Part shown: one piece after another, positions 28,741 to 38,320 of the stretch | Numbering within the stretch: position 1 is the stretch's first letter | Layout: each line of letters opens with the position of its first letter | Assembly (NCBI RefSeq): GCF_947494555.1 | Contig: NZ_CANLVF010000003.1 | Span: 186,001 to 250,000 of the forward strand | DNA from: an uncultured Roseibium sp. | Lineage (GTDB): Bacteria; Pseudomonadota; Alphaproteobacteria; Rhizobiales; Stappiaceae | Length of the DNA: 64,000 nt | Direction: 5' to 3' | Program-made: the position numbers and the translations under genes | Notes under the pieces: generated by a model | The model's input: the letters and a program-made list of their open reading frames with translations, nothing else | Told to the model about the DNA's origin: nothing | Databases searched by the model: none

Positions 28741-29052
28741 TTGATTACCTGTTACATCAAGTACGAGATCAACCCGGCCAGGATTGCCGAGTTTGAAGAA
28801 TACGCCCGGATGTGGATACCACTTGTCGAAAAATTCGGTGGCACGCATCACGGCTATTACCTGCCCCATGAAAGCCCGAACGATCTCGCCGTCTGCCTGT
28901 TCTCGTTTCCATCGCTGGCCGACTATGAAGTCTATCGTGCGAAGAGCATGGAGGACGAAGACTGTCAGAAGGCCTTCAGGTTCGCGGAAACGATGGATTG
29001 CATCCGCAGATACGACCGCCTCTTCCTGCGCCCCGTCGAGCGTCAGGACTGA
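28741..29052 (+). CDS. NIPSNAP family protein
   Basis: This 103-residue protein has a ferredoxin-like dimeric alpha/beta barrel pattern (CYIKYEINPARIAEFEEYAR, WIPLVEKFGGTHHGYYLPHE). The NIPSNAP family has no settled biochemical role. The start is a TTG at 28741 with a strong ribosome-binding site, AAGGAGAAAGCCG. Confidence 0.85.
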   Translation: MITCYIKYEINPARIAEFEEYARMWIPLVEKFGGTHHGYYLPHESPNDLAVCLFSFPSLADYEVYRAKSMEDEDCQKAFRFAETMDCIRRYDRLFLRPVERQD

Positions 29053-29196
29053 CCGAACGGAACCAAAAGGCAGGGTTCGTCGGGGAATTTCCACCCCCGA
29101 TGAACCTGTGACTTTCGGTTGATGTCCGGGACCATGATGGCAAGGATGCTGCGGCTTTCGTGCAGCACCATTGAAAATCGGCAATCTTGCCGCACC

Positions 29197-30240
29197 TCAA
29201 GCTTTTTTGAGGTAAGCCACAAGCACATCGAGCGCCGCCTGAAGATCCGATTTGTGGATCATCTCGGTCACCGTGTGAATGTAGCGCGTGCCGACGACGA
29301 TCCCAACGGCTTTGGCCCCTGCCGCCGCCTGCTGTGCGGCGGCACCGTCCTGGCCACCTGCTGCGAGCATAGTGCGCTGGAACGGTATCTTTTCCTTCGT
29401 CGCAAGTGCCTCGAATTCCTTTACCAGGTCCCGGTCTGCAATAAAGCTGGAGTCCTTGACGTGAAGACCGAAACCGGCCCCCTGTACCGTCGTCCTGTCC
29501 TGCTCGGGAACACCGGGCGTGTCACAGGAAAGCGTCGTGTCGATGCCCAGACCGATGTCAGGTTTGACGGCAAAGGAAGAGGTCCGTGCGCCGCGCAAAC
29601 CGACTTCCTCCTGGCAGGTAAAGGCCACGTGGATCTCACATTCGTGCCTGGACTTTCCGAGCCCCTTGATCGCCTCGACGCCGAGCCAGCAGGCAATGCG
29701 ATTGTCCAGCGCCTTGGAGACGACCTTGTCGCCGATTTCGATCAGCGGTTCGTCCATAGTCACCATGTCACCGACCCTGACGACCTCCTTGGCCTTGCCA
29801 CCAAGACCGATGTCGATCACGAAGTCCTTGGGTTCGGGAATTTTCTTGCGTTCTTCGGGCGATGAAATGTGGATCGGCTTGCCCCCCGGGTTCATGACGC
29901 CCTTGAAGTCGCCGTCGTCGGTCGAGACCAGGACCCGCCGCGAGAACAGGTTCCGGGCGTCGAAGCCGCCAACGGGCTGGACGTGCAGAAATCCCTTGTC
30001 GGTAACGTGCGAAACCAGAAAGCCGATCTCGTCCATGTGACAGAGCAGCATCACCTTTTTCGGCTCGCTCTTCTTGGGCGCCTTGCGGCTGTTTCGCCGG
30101 CACAGAAGCGATCCCATCGGGTCCACCGTGACCTCGTCGAAAAGACCCTTGATTTCGTCCTGAATGAGCTCGCGAACGCGATGTTCGTGGCCTGGTACGC
30201 CCGGCGTTTCACAAAGGCGGCGGAGTAGTTCGATATTCAT
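29197..30240 (-). CDS. M42 family metallopeptidase (osmoprotectant NAGGN-type or general aminopeptidase)
   Basis: This 347-residue aminopeptidase shows the M42 dinuclear metal site: His and Asp in LLCHMDEIGFLVSH, Asp in KALDNRIACWLGVE, the Glu pair in FTCQEEVGLRGA, Asp in GLGIDTTL and a late His in RYIHTVTEM. The family removes N-terminal residues or deblocks peptides in the cytoplasm. The start at 30238-30240 is preceded by AGGATGTTCC. It stands alone. Confidence 0.87.
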   Translation of the reverse strand: MNIELLRRLCETPGVPGHEHRVRELIQDEIKGLFDEVTVDPMGSLLCRRNSRKAPKKSEPKKVMLLCHMDEIGFLVSHVTDKGFLHVQPVGGFDARNLFSRRVLVSTDDGDFKGVMNPGGKPIHISSPEERKKIPEPKDFVIDIGLGGKAKEVVRVGDMVTMDEPLIEIGDKVVSKALDNRIACWLGVEAIKGLGKSRHECEIHVAFTCQEEVGLRGARTSSFAVKPDIGLGIDTTLSCDTPGVPEQDRTTVQGAGFGLHVKDSSFIADRDLVKEFEALATKEKIPFQRTMLAAGGQDGAAAQQAAAGAKAVGIVVGTRYIHTVTEMIHKSDLQAALDVLVAYLKKA

Positions 30241-30543
30241 GGAACATCCTGTTGGGGTGTTGGCAGTCGGTTGCGATCCTATGCCGAAATCAACCTCAGG
30301 ATAAAGGGTGGCATTCAGGTATTACAGGTTGAGATTGTCCAAAAGCACCGAATTCGACAGAATTCCATCAATTCCATTAACCGGTTGCTCTCCAAATTCG
30401 ATGAAACCGGACTATCTTTAAAAAATTGCCATTGCAGTGTCTTAATTGGTCGCGAACATTTAACAACAGATCACATAAGCGTATGATGCAGGTTTGCGAA
30501 CAGGCGCTGCCCCTTCAAATTTGACCACTCCCGGGGATTTACG
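30241..30543. other. Intergenic region, no gene seen
   Basis: About 300 bases lie between the divergent M42 peptidase and patatin genes. The right two-thirds is AT-rich (for example around 30410-30470) and presumably holds the patatin promoter. I see no other defined element. Confidence 0.4.
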
Positions 30544-31629
30544 ATGACCCAGAAAAAGCGATTTATTTTATCAATTGACGGCGGCGGCGTCCGCGGCCTT
30601 ATCCCTTTGCGTGTCCTTGAAACACTGGAGAGCCGTCTCGCCCAGCGCGGTGTGAACAAACCTCTGCACCAGGTATTCGACCTGATGGCTGGAACGTCCA
30701 CCGGGGGCCTGATTGCAGCGGGGCTGAGCGCTCCGCGCCCGGGTGGCACGGCCGGTGAAGCGGCAGCGACCATTGCGGAGCTTCGCGAGTTTTACGAGCG
30801 CGAGTCGCGGGATATCTTCAAGAGCTCCATCACCGCGCGGCTTTCGCGTGCGGTCACAAATCCCCTTGGACTGTTTGATGAGACCTATGACGCCCGGCCG
30901 CTGGAAAAGCTGCTGAAGGAGCGTTTCGGTTGGACGTCGATGGCGAGCGCGCTGACGAAACTGGTTCTGACGGCGTACGATATTGAACAACGCAAGGCCG
31001 TCTTCATGACCAATGGTCTGGAAGAAAACGGAAGCCGGCCTGACGACTATTACTTCTGGCAGGCGGTGCGTGCAACGACGGCTGCCCCGTCCTATTTCGA
31101 GCCGGCCCGCATTGAAAACCTTACCCGGAAGCGGGAAGAAGCCCTGGTCGATGGCGGTGTCTTCATGAACGATCCGGCAATCGCCGCTTACCTGGAATGC
31201 CGCAAGCTCGGCTGGGACCAGGACGAAATCGTTATTCTTTCGCTCGGAACAGGCCGTGCGCCGGAACGCCCCTTTTCTTATCAGGATGCCATCGGCTGGG
31301 GCGCGCTGGGATGGATGCAACCCTCCAAAGGCGTGCCGATCCTGTCAATTTTTTCCGACGGGCAGTCGCAGACGGCAGCCTATCAGGCACAGCATCTCTT
31401 CGGGGAGTTGCCCAAAGTCACGTATCACCGGCTGAACGCAGTGCTTGAGCCGGAGGCGGAAGACCTCGACAACGCACGTCCGGGAAACATCATCTTGCTC
31501 AATGGTGCGGCCGACCGTGTCATTCGCGACAACACGGTGTTGCTCGACGAGCTCGCCGATCTGTTGAAAGCGGAGCTTGAAACAACGGAAACAGATGCAT
31601 CTTCGTCCGATCTGGTGCATGCTGCCTAA
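30544..31629 (+). CDS. Patatin-like phospholipase
   Basis: This 361-residue protein has the patatin catalytic elements: the oxyanion loop DGGGVRGLIPL near residue 14, nucleophile elbow GTSTGG near 50 and the Asp of DGGVFMNDP near 202, giving the Ser-Asp dyad. There is no signal peptide, so it would act in the cytosol or at the inner membrane face. The domain layout resembles both housekeeping lipases and the CapV effector of CBASS defence, but no cyclase, Cap2 or Cap3 gene is adjacent. The start has GGGG seven bases ahead. Confidence 0.88.
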   Translation: MTQKKRFILSIDGGGVRGLIPLRVLETLESRLAQRGVNKPLHQVFDLMAGTSTGGLIAAGLSAPRPGGTAGEAAATIAELREFYERESRDIFKSSITARLSRAVTNPLGLFDETYDARPLEKLLKERFGWTSMASALTKLVLTAYDIEQRKAVFMTNGLEENGSRPDDYYFWQAVRATTAAPSYFEPARIENLTRKREEALVDGGVFMNDPAIAAYLECRKLGWDQDEIVILSLGTGRAPERPFSYQDAIGWGALGWMQPSKGVPILSIFSDGQSQTAAYQAQHLFGELPKVTYHRLNAVLEPEAEDLDNARPGNIILLNGAADRVIRDNTVLLDELADLLKAELETTETDASSSDLVHAA

Positions 31630-31697
31630 GTGTACAGGCTGCCGGACACTTTGTTAGTTGCTGGCAGCTGGACCCGATCAAAAAACGAGGCTCTGCC

Positions 31698-32786
31698 GTG
31701 ACTCAACACGGACGATCAGCCTGGATGCTCTGGAAGCGACCGCTTGCCGGTTTTGCGATTGCAACAAGCGTCATGGCGGCCGGCTTGGCGGCCGCGAATA
31801 CCGTGCCAGTCCCTGGCGTGAAACCGGGTGGCACGGCACCGCCGGGTTATCAGCCGACCCTCACGATCATTGCAGGCGTTCCTGTTCCCTCCAAAAAACG
31901 CGACGTGCCCGAAGGCTATGTCGCAACCAAGCCCAAACTGGTGCTTCATTCGCAGTTTCCGGCAAAGAACTATTTCGGGGCCGCTGACGGACCGGCGCCG
32001 CTGAAAGCGCGGGCCATCGGTTCTTATGCAAAGGGATGCCTTGCCGGCGGTGCCTCCCTGCCACCGGATGGGCCGACATGGCAAGCGATGCGTTTGTCGC
32101 GGAACCGCAACTGGGGTCATCCGGAATTGGTCGACTATCTGAAGGATCTCGCTGCCGATGCCCCGAAAGTCGGCTGGAACGGGCTGCTGGTGGGTGATCT
32201 GGCCCAGCCGCGCGGCGGACCGATGCTGTCCGGCCACGCCAGTCACCAGATCGGCCTTGATGCGGACATCTGGCTGCGCGAAATGCCCAACAGGCGGCTC
32301 ACCGCAGAGGAGCGCGAAGAAATTTCCGCCATCTCGATGCTCAAGGGCCCGCTTGACGTCAAAGGTGCCGACCGAAGCGTCGACCCAAAAAAATGGTCCG
32401 ACACCCATGCGCGGCTGATCCGCAGGGCGGCTTCCGACAAGCGTGTCGCCCGGATCTTCGTCAATCCGACAATCAAGAAGGCGCTTTGCGAATTCGAAAA
32501 AGGCAAGGACCGCAATTGGCTGCGCAAGGTACGTCCCTGGTGGGGCCATCATTATCATTTCCATGTCAGGCTTTCGTGCCCGAGCGACAGCGTCGGCTGC
32601 AAGAACCAGGACCCGCCACCTCCCGGTGACGGCTGCGGCTCCCACCTGACCTACTGGCTGTCCGACGAACCCTGGGTGCCGAAGAACCCGCCCAAGGCAG
32701 GCGAAAAACCGAAGGTGGTCAAGAAACGGCCAATGGCTCTTGCCGCCCTGCCAAATGCCTGCCGCACGGTGCTGACCGCAAACTGA
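31698..32786 (+). CDS. mepA: Penicillin-insensitive murein endopeptidase MepA
   Basis: This 362-residue periplasmic LAS-type peptidase cuts the D-Ala-mDAP crosslinks of peptidoglycan. A signal peptide lies near the N-terminus (FAIATSVMAAGLAAA). The zinc site appears in GHASHQIGLDADIWLR near 185 and in WWGHHYHFHVRL near 280. The cysteines of CLAGG, CEF, CPSD and CGS are placed as in the family. The start is GTG 31698 with GAGG upstream; ATG 31725 is possible. Confidence 0.92.
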   Translation: MTQHGRSAWMLWKRPLAGFAIATSVMAAGLAAANTVPVPGVKPGGTAPPGYQPTLTIIAGVPVPSKKRDVPEGYVATKPKLVLHSQFPAKNYFGAADGPAPLKARAIGSYAKGCLAGGASLPPDGPTWQAMRLSRNRNWGHPELVDYLKDLAADAPKVGWNGLLVGDLAQPRGGPMLSGHASHQIGLDADIWLREMPNRRLTAEEREEISAISMLKGPLDVKGADRSVDPKKWSDTHARLIRRAASDKRVARIFVNPTIKKALCEFEKGKDRNWLRKVRPWWGHHYHFHVRLSCPSDSVGCKNQDPPPPGDGCGSHLTYWLSDEPWVPKNPPKAGEKPKVVKKRPMALAALPNACRTVLTAN

Positions 32787-32833
32787 GCAACGCCATTGGC
32801 ACGCCAACCTGAACGAAAGCCCGCCAGGAAACT

Positions 32834-33349
32834 TTAGGCCTGGGGAGCTTCCTGCGGGACAAGCACCTTCGTTAGAAACACCAAATCCAGCCAACGGCCG
32901 AATTTCGTTCCCGTTTGGGGAAGCCTCCCGCTGACCTCAAACCCGAGTGCCTCATGCAGGCGAATGGATGCATGGTTGTCACCGTCGACACCGCCGACGA
33001 GAACGTGAATGCCTTCAGCTTCGGCAATTTCAAGAATATGAATCATAAGCGCCCGGCCGATGCCCTGACGATGTCTCGCCGGATCAACATAGACGGTGTG
33101 TTCGGCCGTATGCCTGTAGCCTTCCTTCGGCCGGAACGGTCCGTAGCTGGCGAAACCTGCAACATTCTCCTTCTCATCCACCGCCACGATAACGGGCAGT
33201 CCCTTGCTTATCCTGCCTTCGTACCAGGTCGTCCGGTCGTCGAGTGTCTCCTCGCGCCCCGTCCAGGCAGCCGTCGTCTCGCGAACGGCTTGATTGTAAA
33301 GCGCCAGAATTGCTGGGATATCTTTTGCCTCGGCATTTCGAATACGCAT
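32834..33349 (-). CDS. GNAT family N-acetyltransferase, phosphinothricin-type
   Basis: This 171-residue acetyltransferase has the acetyl-CoA loop RHRQGIGRALMIHI, a VYVDPARHRQG strand, and the VLVGGVDGDNHASIRLHEAL pattern typical of the PAT/YncA (MddA) group that acetylates phosphinothricin or methionine derivatives. Substrate by family inference. It is divergent from lepA. Confidence 0.87.
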   Translation of the reverse strand: MRIRNAEAKDIPAILALYNQAVRETTAAWTGREETLDDRTTWYEGRISKGLPVIVAVDEKENVAGFASYGPFRPKEGYRHTAEHTVYVDPARHRQGIGRALMIHILEIAEAEGIHVLVGGVDGDNHASIRLHEALGFEVSGRLPQTGTKFGRWLDLVFLTKVLVPQEAPQA

Positions 33350-33587
33350 GGATCATCTCTTGAGTTGACGGCGGTCGTGCAGCGGACACGGATTGACCGC
33401 GCTACAATGGCGATTTGCAACGACAATTGACGCCTCAGGTATACGTCATTTGCCGGGGAGCCATCGAAACATCCGTACAAGCGCAAGAAACGAACGCGAT
33501 TTGTGCCTTCAAAAAAGTGCCGGAATTCCCACTCCAAGGCGCGCATTTTTCTGGTCGAAAGCCAATTGCGGTGGTAAACGGGCGGCC

Positions 33588-35393
33588 ATGACGACGAAGA
33601 CACTTTCCAACATCCGAAATTTTTCCATCGTTGCGCATATCGATCATGGCAAATCGACCCTCGCCGACCGCCTGATCCAGATGACCGGAACGATGACCGA
33701 CCGCGAAATGACCGAGCAGGTGCTCGATTCGATGGATATCGAGCGCGAGCGCGGTATCACCATCAAGGCGCAGACGGTTCGACTGATCTATAACGCCAAG
33801 GACGGTCAGCAATATACGCTGAACCTGATCGATACGCCGGGACATGTGGATTTCGCCTATGAGGTGTCCCGCTCTCTTGCTGCGTGCGAAGGGTCTCTTC
33901 TCGTCGTCGATGCCTCGCAAGGTGTGGAAGCGCAGACGCTTGCCAATGTTTATCAGGCGATCGACAACGATCATGAGATCGTCACGGTCCTGAACAAGAT
34001 CGACCTGCCCGCCGCCGAACCGGAGCGGATCAAGGAGCAGATTGAGGACGTGATCGGCATCGATGCGTCCGATGCCTGCATGATCTCCGCCAAAACCGGC
34101 CTCGGTGTCGAAGACGTCCTTGAAGCGATCGTGCACAAACTGCCGGCGCCCGAAGGTGATCCGGACGAGACCCTGAAGGCGATGCTGGTCGACAGCTGGT
34201 ACGACACGTATCTGGGCGTGATGGTTCTGGTGCGCGTCATCAACGGCTCGCTGAAAAAGGGCCAGAAAATCAAGATGATGGGGACCGGTGCGTCCTATGA
34301 TGTCGACCGGGTCGGCGCCATGACACCCAAATTCATCCAGGTGGACGAGCTGCGTTCCGGCGAAATCGGTGTCATCACCGGATCCATCAAGGAAGTGGCC
34401 GACACACGTGTGGGCGATACGATCACTCTCGACAAGAAGCCCTGTGCCGAACCTTTGCCGGGCTTCAAGCCGGCACAGCCGGTCGTTTTCTGCGGTCTAT
34501 TCCCGGTCGATGCCAACGATTTTGAAGACCTGCGCGCCGCCATGGGCAAACTGCGCCTCAACGATGCGAGCTTTTCCTTCGAGATGGAAACGTCCGCTGC
34601 GCTCGGATTCGGTTTTCGCTGCGGCTTCCTCGGACTTCTTCATCTGGAAATCATTCAGGAGAGGCTGTCGCGCGAGTTCAATCTCGACCTGATCGCAACC
34701 GCCCCGTCCGTCGTCTATCAGATGACCCTGACCGGCGGCAAAGAGATCGACCTGCACAATCCTGCGGACATGCCGGACGTGGTCAAGATATCCGAGATCC
34801 GGGAGCCCTGGATCCGCGCGACGATCATGACACCGGACGAGTATCTCGGCGCGATCCTCAAGCTGTGCCAGGAGCGGCGCGGCATTCAGGTGGACCTGTC
34901 CTATGTCGGCACCCGTGCCATGGTTTCCTACGACCTGCCGCTCAACGAAGTCGTTTTTGACTTTTACGACCGGCTCAAGTCGGTTTCCAAGGGCTACGCG
35001 TCCTTCGACTACCAGATCTCGGACTACCGCGCGGGCGACCTCGTCAAGATGTCGATACTGGTCAACGATGAGCCCGTCGATGCGCTCTCCGTTCTGGTTC
35101 ACCGCAGCCAGGCGGAACGCCGCGGCCGCGCCATGTGCGAAAAGCTCAAGGACCTGATCCCGCGGCACATGTTCAAGATCCCGATCCAGGCAGCCCTGGG
35201 CGGGCGTGTCATTGCGCGCGAAACCATTGCGGCCCTACGCAAGGATGTGACCGCAAAATGCTACGGCGGCGACGCCACCCGTAAGCGCAAGCTTCTGGAA
35301 AAGCAGAAAGCGGGCAAGAAGAAGATGCGCCAGTTCGGCAAGGTCGAAATCCCGCAGGAAGCCTTCATCCAGGCCCTCAAGATGGATGAGTGA
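33588..35393 (+). CDS. lepA: Elongation factor 4 (LepA)
   Basis: This 601-residue translational GTPase acts on ribosomes and back-translocates stalled complexes. It has G1 [14 protein letters not shown], switch region [13 protein letters not shown]3 DTPGHVDF, G4 NKIDLP and the LepA-specific C-terminal domain ending in [20 protein letters not shown]. The ATG at 33588 ([17 protein letters not shown]) matches the conserved N-terminus; the frame is open upstream but without conservation. Confidence 0.97.
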   Translation: MTTKTLSNIRNFSIVAHIDHGKSTLADRLIQMTGTMTDREMTEQVLDSMDIERERGITIKAQTVRLIYNAKDGQQYTLNLIDTPGHVDFAYEVSRSLAACEGSLLVVDASQGVEAQTLANVYQAIDNDHEIVTVLNKIDLPAAEPERIKEQIEDVIGIDASDACMISAKTGLGVEDVLEAIVHKLPAPEGDPDETLKAMLVDSWYDTYLGVMVLVRVINGSLKKGQKIKMMGTGASYDVDRVGAMTPKFIQVDELRSGEIGVITGSIKEVADTRVGDTITLDKKPCAEPLPGFKPAQPVVFCGLFPVDANDFEDLRAAMGKLRLNDASFSFEMETSAALGFGFRCGFLGLLHLEIIQERLSREFNLDLIATAPSVVYQMTLTGGKEIDLHNPADMPDVVKISEIREPWIRATIMTPDEYLGAILKLCQERRGIQVDLSYVGTRAMVSYDLPLNEVVFDFYDRLKSVSKGYASFDYQISDYRAGDLVKMSILVNDEPVDALSVLVHRSQAERRGRAMCEKLKDLIPRHMFKIPIQAALGGRVIARETIAALRKDVTAKCYGGDATRKRKLLEKQKAGKKKMRQFGKVEIPQEAFIQALKMDE

Positions 35394-35408
35394 GAGACCT
35401 GTTGGCAG

Positions 35409-35600
35409 TCAGGCCGCGGCCCCTGATACAGCGAACCCAACTTGGGTCTCTGCGATTTTCACGAAGGCGAGCAAATTCGATGCTTGCTCCAGATATCGGA
35501 GCGCGATGCACCCGTAGTGCTTGATGCTGTTGAACAACCGCTCTACCAAGTTCCAATCCCGATAGAAAAAGCAGCTTAAGCAGATGGGGTCTTGCCGGTT
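35409..35600 (-). pseudogene. IS5-family transposase C-terminal remnant
   Basis: On the minus strand, the frame ending at the TGA at 35409-35411 encodes NRQDPICLSCFFYRDWNLVE, then RLFNSIKHYGCIALRYLEQ and SNLLAFVKIA. This is the C-terminal DDE region of IS5-type transposases (normally NLVERFFNKIK...IATRYDKL...FL), including the catalytic Glu. It is cut by a TGA at its left and has no upstream half, so it is a dead fragment of an old insertion. No terminal inverted repeats are visible. Confidence 0.8.
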
Positions 35601-35615
35601 TCACCGAGGATGCGC

Positions 35616-35918
35616 CTACAATTCCGCTGAATTAAGCTCGTGTTTTGTCAATTCAGCGATTAAGCCAGACGCTTCCAGTGTGGAGAGCTTGTGATACTGC
35701 GTGTTCCCGGGGTACGAGAACTTCAAAACAAAAGGAACCTTGGCAGAGGCGGTATGAAACACCTTTAAGGTTTTGGAAACACGAGTTGTTTTGATGATTT
35801 TGTGCCTAAAAAGGAAAATGCTATCGATTAGTCCTAGCTCGACCACATCACCCCCCGAAAGATCAAACAACCTAGAGCCTGACAGATATGTCATATCGCA
35901 ACAAGTGCCGATGTTCAT
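35616..35918 (-). CDS. Hypothetical protein, 100 residues
   Basis: I do not recognise this protein. The start at 35916-35918 has GGAGGT seven bases upstream, the best ribosome-binding site in the interval, so the gene is probably expressed. The sequence reads like a small beta-rich domain (LFDLSGGDVVELGLIDSIFL, then TTRVSKTLKVFHT). It has low GC and lies next to a transposase remnant, which suggests recent acquisition. Confidence 0.55.
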   Translation of the reverse strand: MNIGTCCDMTYLSGSRLFDLSGGDVVELGLIDSIFLFRHKIIKTTRVSKTLKVFHTASAKVPFVLKFSYPGNTQYHKLSTLEASGLIAELTKHELNSAEL

Positions 35919-36335
35919 TCGGTGTACCTCCAGCGACATAACTTTTTGCATTCGCGAAACTATTTTTGCCTGTCTGCGTGCGTCGGTCGATAGCCGATAT
36001 CAGCGTTCTGAGCGCCCGAGATCCCTTCGCAATCCGATCGAGGCAACACCAACCTGTGATTTAGTCACCCTCGTCACCACACGCAGAACTCCAGGTCATT
36101 CAAATTAAAAACGCACCTAGATTAAGTTTAAATCTCTCTTATTATTGCAAATCATACAATATTTCTGAACGAAAAACGCCACTTTATCAGCATATTTTCT
36201 ATATATCTTAATATTCGAATCAAAAAATCAAATAAATAAAAAAATCAACTGTGCATTCGCGTCACTTCATGGCGCGCCATCGCTTAGGCATTGGTGAATT
36301 CTCAAGTCTTTCAAGCCATCCCCGAGGATAAAGCG
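35919..36335. other. AT-rich intergenic region
   Basis: Roughly 415 bases without a supported gene. From about 36105 to 36260 the composition is very AT-rich (runs such as AAATAAATAAAAAAATC), in sharp contrast to the surroundings. It probably contains the promoter of the modular protein gene downstream. Together with the transposase remnant it marks an insertion-prone spot. Confidence 0.4.
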
Positions 36336-38231
36336 ATGAGTACAGCTACAGATGCGTCACCGACAGCTCCAGGTCAGGGGCTCCTGACCTTCTATCTCGC
36401 TGACGCAGATACCGACGAAATCATCCGTTACTTCAGTCCTGGCGAGACAATCGATGCGTCCGACTATGCCGGACAGAACGTCACGATTGCAGCCGAGGCG
36501 ACAGACAAGGGCGCTGAAATAGGCAGCGTGGAACTCAAGCTCGGAAGCACGACCCAAGTTGAGAATGTCAGTCCCTATGCCCTGTTCGGTGACACGAACG
36601 GCAAATTCAGCGGAACGAGCGGGTTTACGTCCGGCGCACAAGAGTTGGACATCAAGGTCTATGGCGACGCCAACGCATCGGGCACGCTTCTCGATTCGTT
36701 TTCAATGCCGTTCACTTTCGGTGAAGGCGACCCGGACAGTCCAGCCGATTCGGAACCAGATCCAGTGACCGTTGATCCGGACGCGCTGATCAATCAGTTC
36801 GATCATGTCTTTTTCCATTTCGACGGCAACAACAACGATCCGGACGACATTGCCGCCATTCCGATTGCCGCGGTGCTGGCCAAGGCTGCCGGCATTGAAG
36901 ACAAGACAACGCTGCTTTACGGCAACAATCTCGCCGAGGCGAATGCGAGTGGCCGCAAGGCAAAGCTTGATGACGGAGGTGACCTCGCGAAGGAACTGGG
37001 CCTGGACGCCTACAACTATCAGGACGATATCGACGGCACGACGGCGCTGCTCGTCGACAAGCTGAATTCCGGTGAGAAGATCCTGATGATCGAGGGCGGA
37101 CCGATGGAAGCGGTCTATCGGGCGCTGGAACAAACAGATCCCGCAAACCACGCGAACATCACGCTGCTGTCGCATTCCAGCTGGAACGAAAACCGGAACG
37201 TCATCAACAATCCAAGCGATCCTGGCCTGACCGAAGCCCGAAGCTGGGACGACATCAGGGACGACTTTCCAGATGTCACGCAAATCGAGATCCGCGACCA
37301 GAATGACGGCAACAACAACGACAAGGGCTTCAACAACAAGGCCTGGTCCTGGCTAGACGCGACGGATGATCCCGTCCTTCAGGACGCACGCGACGTCATG
37401 GAACCTGCGGGAAACACGAAAAAGAACGACCCATCCGATGCCGGGATGCTTTTTTATGCGTTGACCGGGATTGAGAACGGCACGCCTCAGGACGCAAAAG
37501 AATTCATCGAGAGCTCGCCGTTCTTCGGTGGGCCAGGAACACCGCCAAACGGTGCCCCGGTTGCCAATCCGGACACCGCGGAGACCACGATAAGCGAAGC
37601 CGTCGTGATCGATGTCCTGGCAAATGACAGCGACCCGGACGGCGACCCACTGACAATCGAGATCACCGGTCAACCGGCGGGTGGCAGTGCCGAGGTCGAA
37701 AACGGCAAGATCGTCTATACACCTGATACCGGATCGGCGGGGAACCAGACCGTCCGCTACACGGTTTCCGACGGAAATGGGGGCGTCAGCGAAGAAACGA
37801 CAGTGACGGTCGCCGTCAGCGGCAAAGAACCTGATCCGGAACCGGATCCGGATGCCGGCTCTGAATACCTTTCGTTCTTCTTCGCCGACACGGACACCAA
37901 TGAGATCATAGCGACGCTTGAAGACGGCGACGTTTTGGACGCGGGGCTCTTCGAAGGGCGCAACGTTACCATCGCAGCCGCACACATTGACGACGACAGT
38001 CCGGTCGAAAGCGTTCGGCTGACACTGGGGTCGCAATCCCGCCTGGAGAATGTCGAACCTTACGCCCTGTTCGGGGACACCAAGGGCGACTTCTTTGACG
38101 GGATGAGCTTGGGCGAAGGCATGCAGGACATCGAAATCAGTGTCTACGACAAGGACAAGGGCGGTGGCGACCTGCTTGAGTCTCTTACCCTGCAATTCAC
38201 TGTCGATGGCGGCGGCCTCGGACTGGCTTGA
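36336..38231 (+). CDS. Modular protein: nucleoside-hydrolase-like core with duplicated flanking beta domains
   Basis: The 631-residue protein has four parts. Residues about 10-130 and 509-625 are two copies of one beta module (LADADTDEIIRYF...SVELKLGS...ENVSPYALFGDTNGKF and FADTDTNEIIATL...SVRLTLGS...ENVEPYALFGDTKGDF). Residues about 150-395 resemble an inosine-uridine nucleoside hydrolase (VFFHFDGNNNDPDDIAAIPI, with an Asp cluster in the usual calcium site; then LMIEGGPMEAVYRAL). About 405-500 is a cadherin-like repeat (VLANDSDPDGDPLT). There is no N-terminal signal peptide, so export by a type I system or an uncanonical route is possible. The start at 36336 has GAGGATAAAG ahead; an ATP-independent hydrolase function is inferred from fold only. 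Confidence 0.75.
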   Translation: MSTATDASPTAPGQGLLTFYLADADTDEIIRYFSPGETIDASDYAGQNVTIAAEATDKGAEIGSVELKLGSTTQVENVSPYALFGDTNGKFSGTSGFTSGAQELDIKVYGDANASGTLLDSFSMPFTFGEGDPDSPADSEPDPVTVDPDALINQFDHVFFHFDGNNNDPDDIAAIPIAAVLAKAAGIEDKTTLLYGNNLAEANASGRKAKLDDGGDLAKELGLDAYNYQDDIDGTTALLVDKLNSGEKILMIEGGPMEAVYRALEQTDPANHANITLLSHSSWNENRNVINNPSDPGLTEARSWDDIRDDFPDVTQIEIRDQNDGNNNDKGFNNKAWSWLDATDDPVLQDARDVMEPAGNTKKNDPSDAGMLFYALTGIENGTPQDAKEFIESSPFFGGPGTPPNGAPVANPDTAETTISEAVVIDVLANDSDPDGDPLTIEITGQPAGGSAEVENGKIVYTPDTGSAGNQTVRYTVSDGNGGVSEETTVTVAVSGKEPDPEPDPDAGSEYLSFFFADTDTNEIIATLEDGDVLDAGLFEGRNVTIAAAHIDDDSPVESVRLTLGSQSRLENVEPYALFGDTKGDFFDGMSLGEGMQDIEISVYDKDKGGGDLLESLTLQFTVDGGGLGLA

Positions 38232-38241
38232 CCCCAAACAA

Positions 38242-38270
38242 GACGGGAGAGGACCCTTTCCTCTCCCGTC
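38242..38270. terminator. Hairpin at the 3' end of the modular protein gene
   Basis: GACGGGAGAGG (38242-38252) and CCTCTCCCGTC (38260-38270) are perfect inverted repeats around a seven-base loop. There is no T run directly after it, so it may stabilise the 3' end instead of acting as a classical terminator. Confidence 0.6.
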
Positions 38271-38320
38271 ACACCCAAGTTTTCGCGCACATGCGGAATG
38301 CGGTTTTGCGTTTCCCCGCC

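Noticed and set aside
30544..31629. CBASS or similar anti-phage island around the patatin gene
   Set aside because: Neighbours are an M42 peptidase, MepA, GNAT and lepA; no CD-NTase, Cap2/Cap3 or other defence genes are present.
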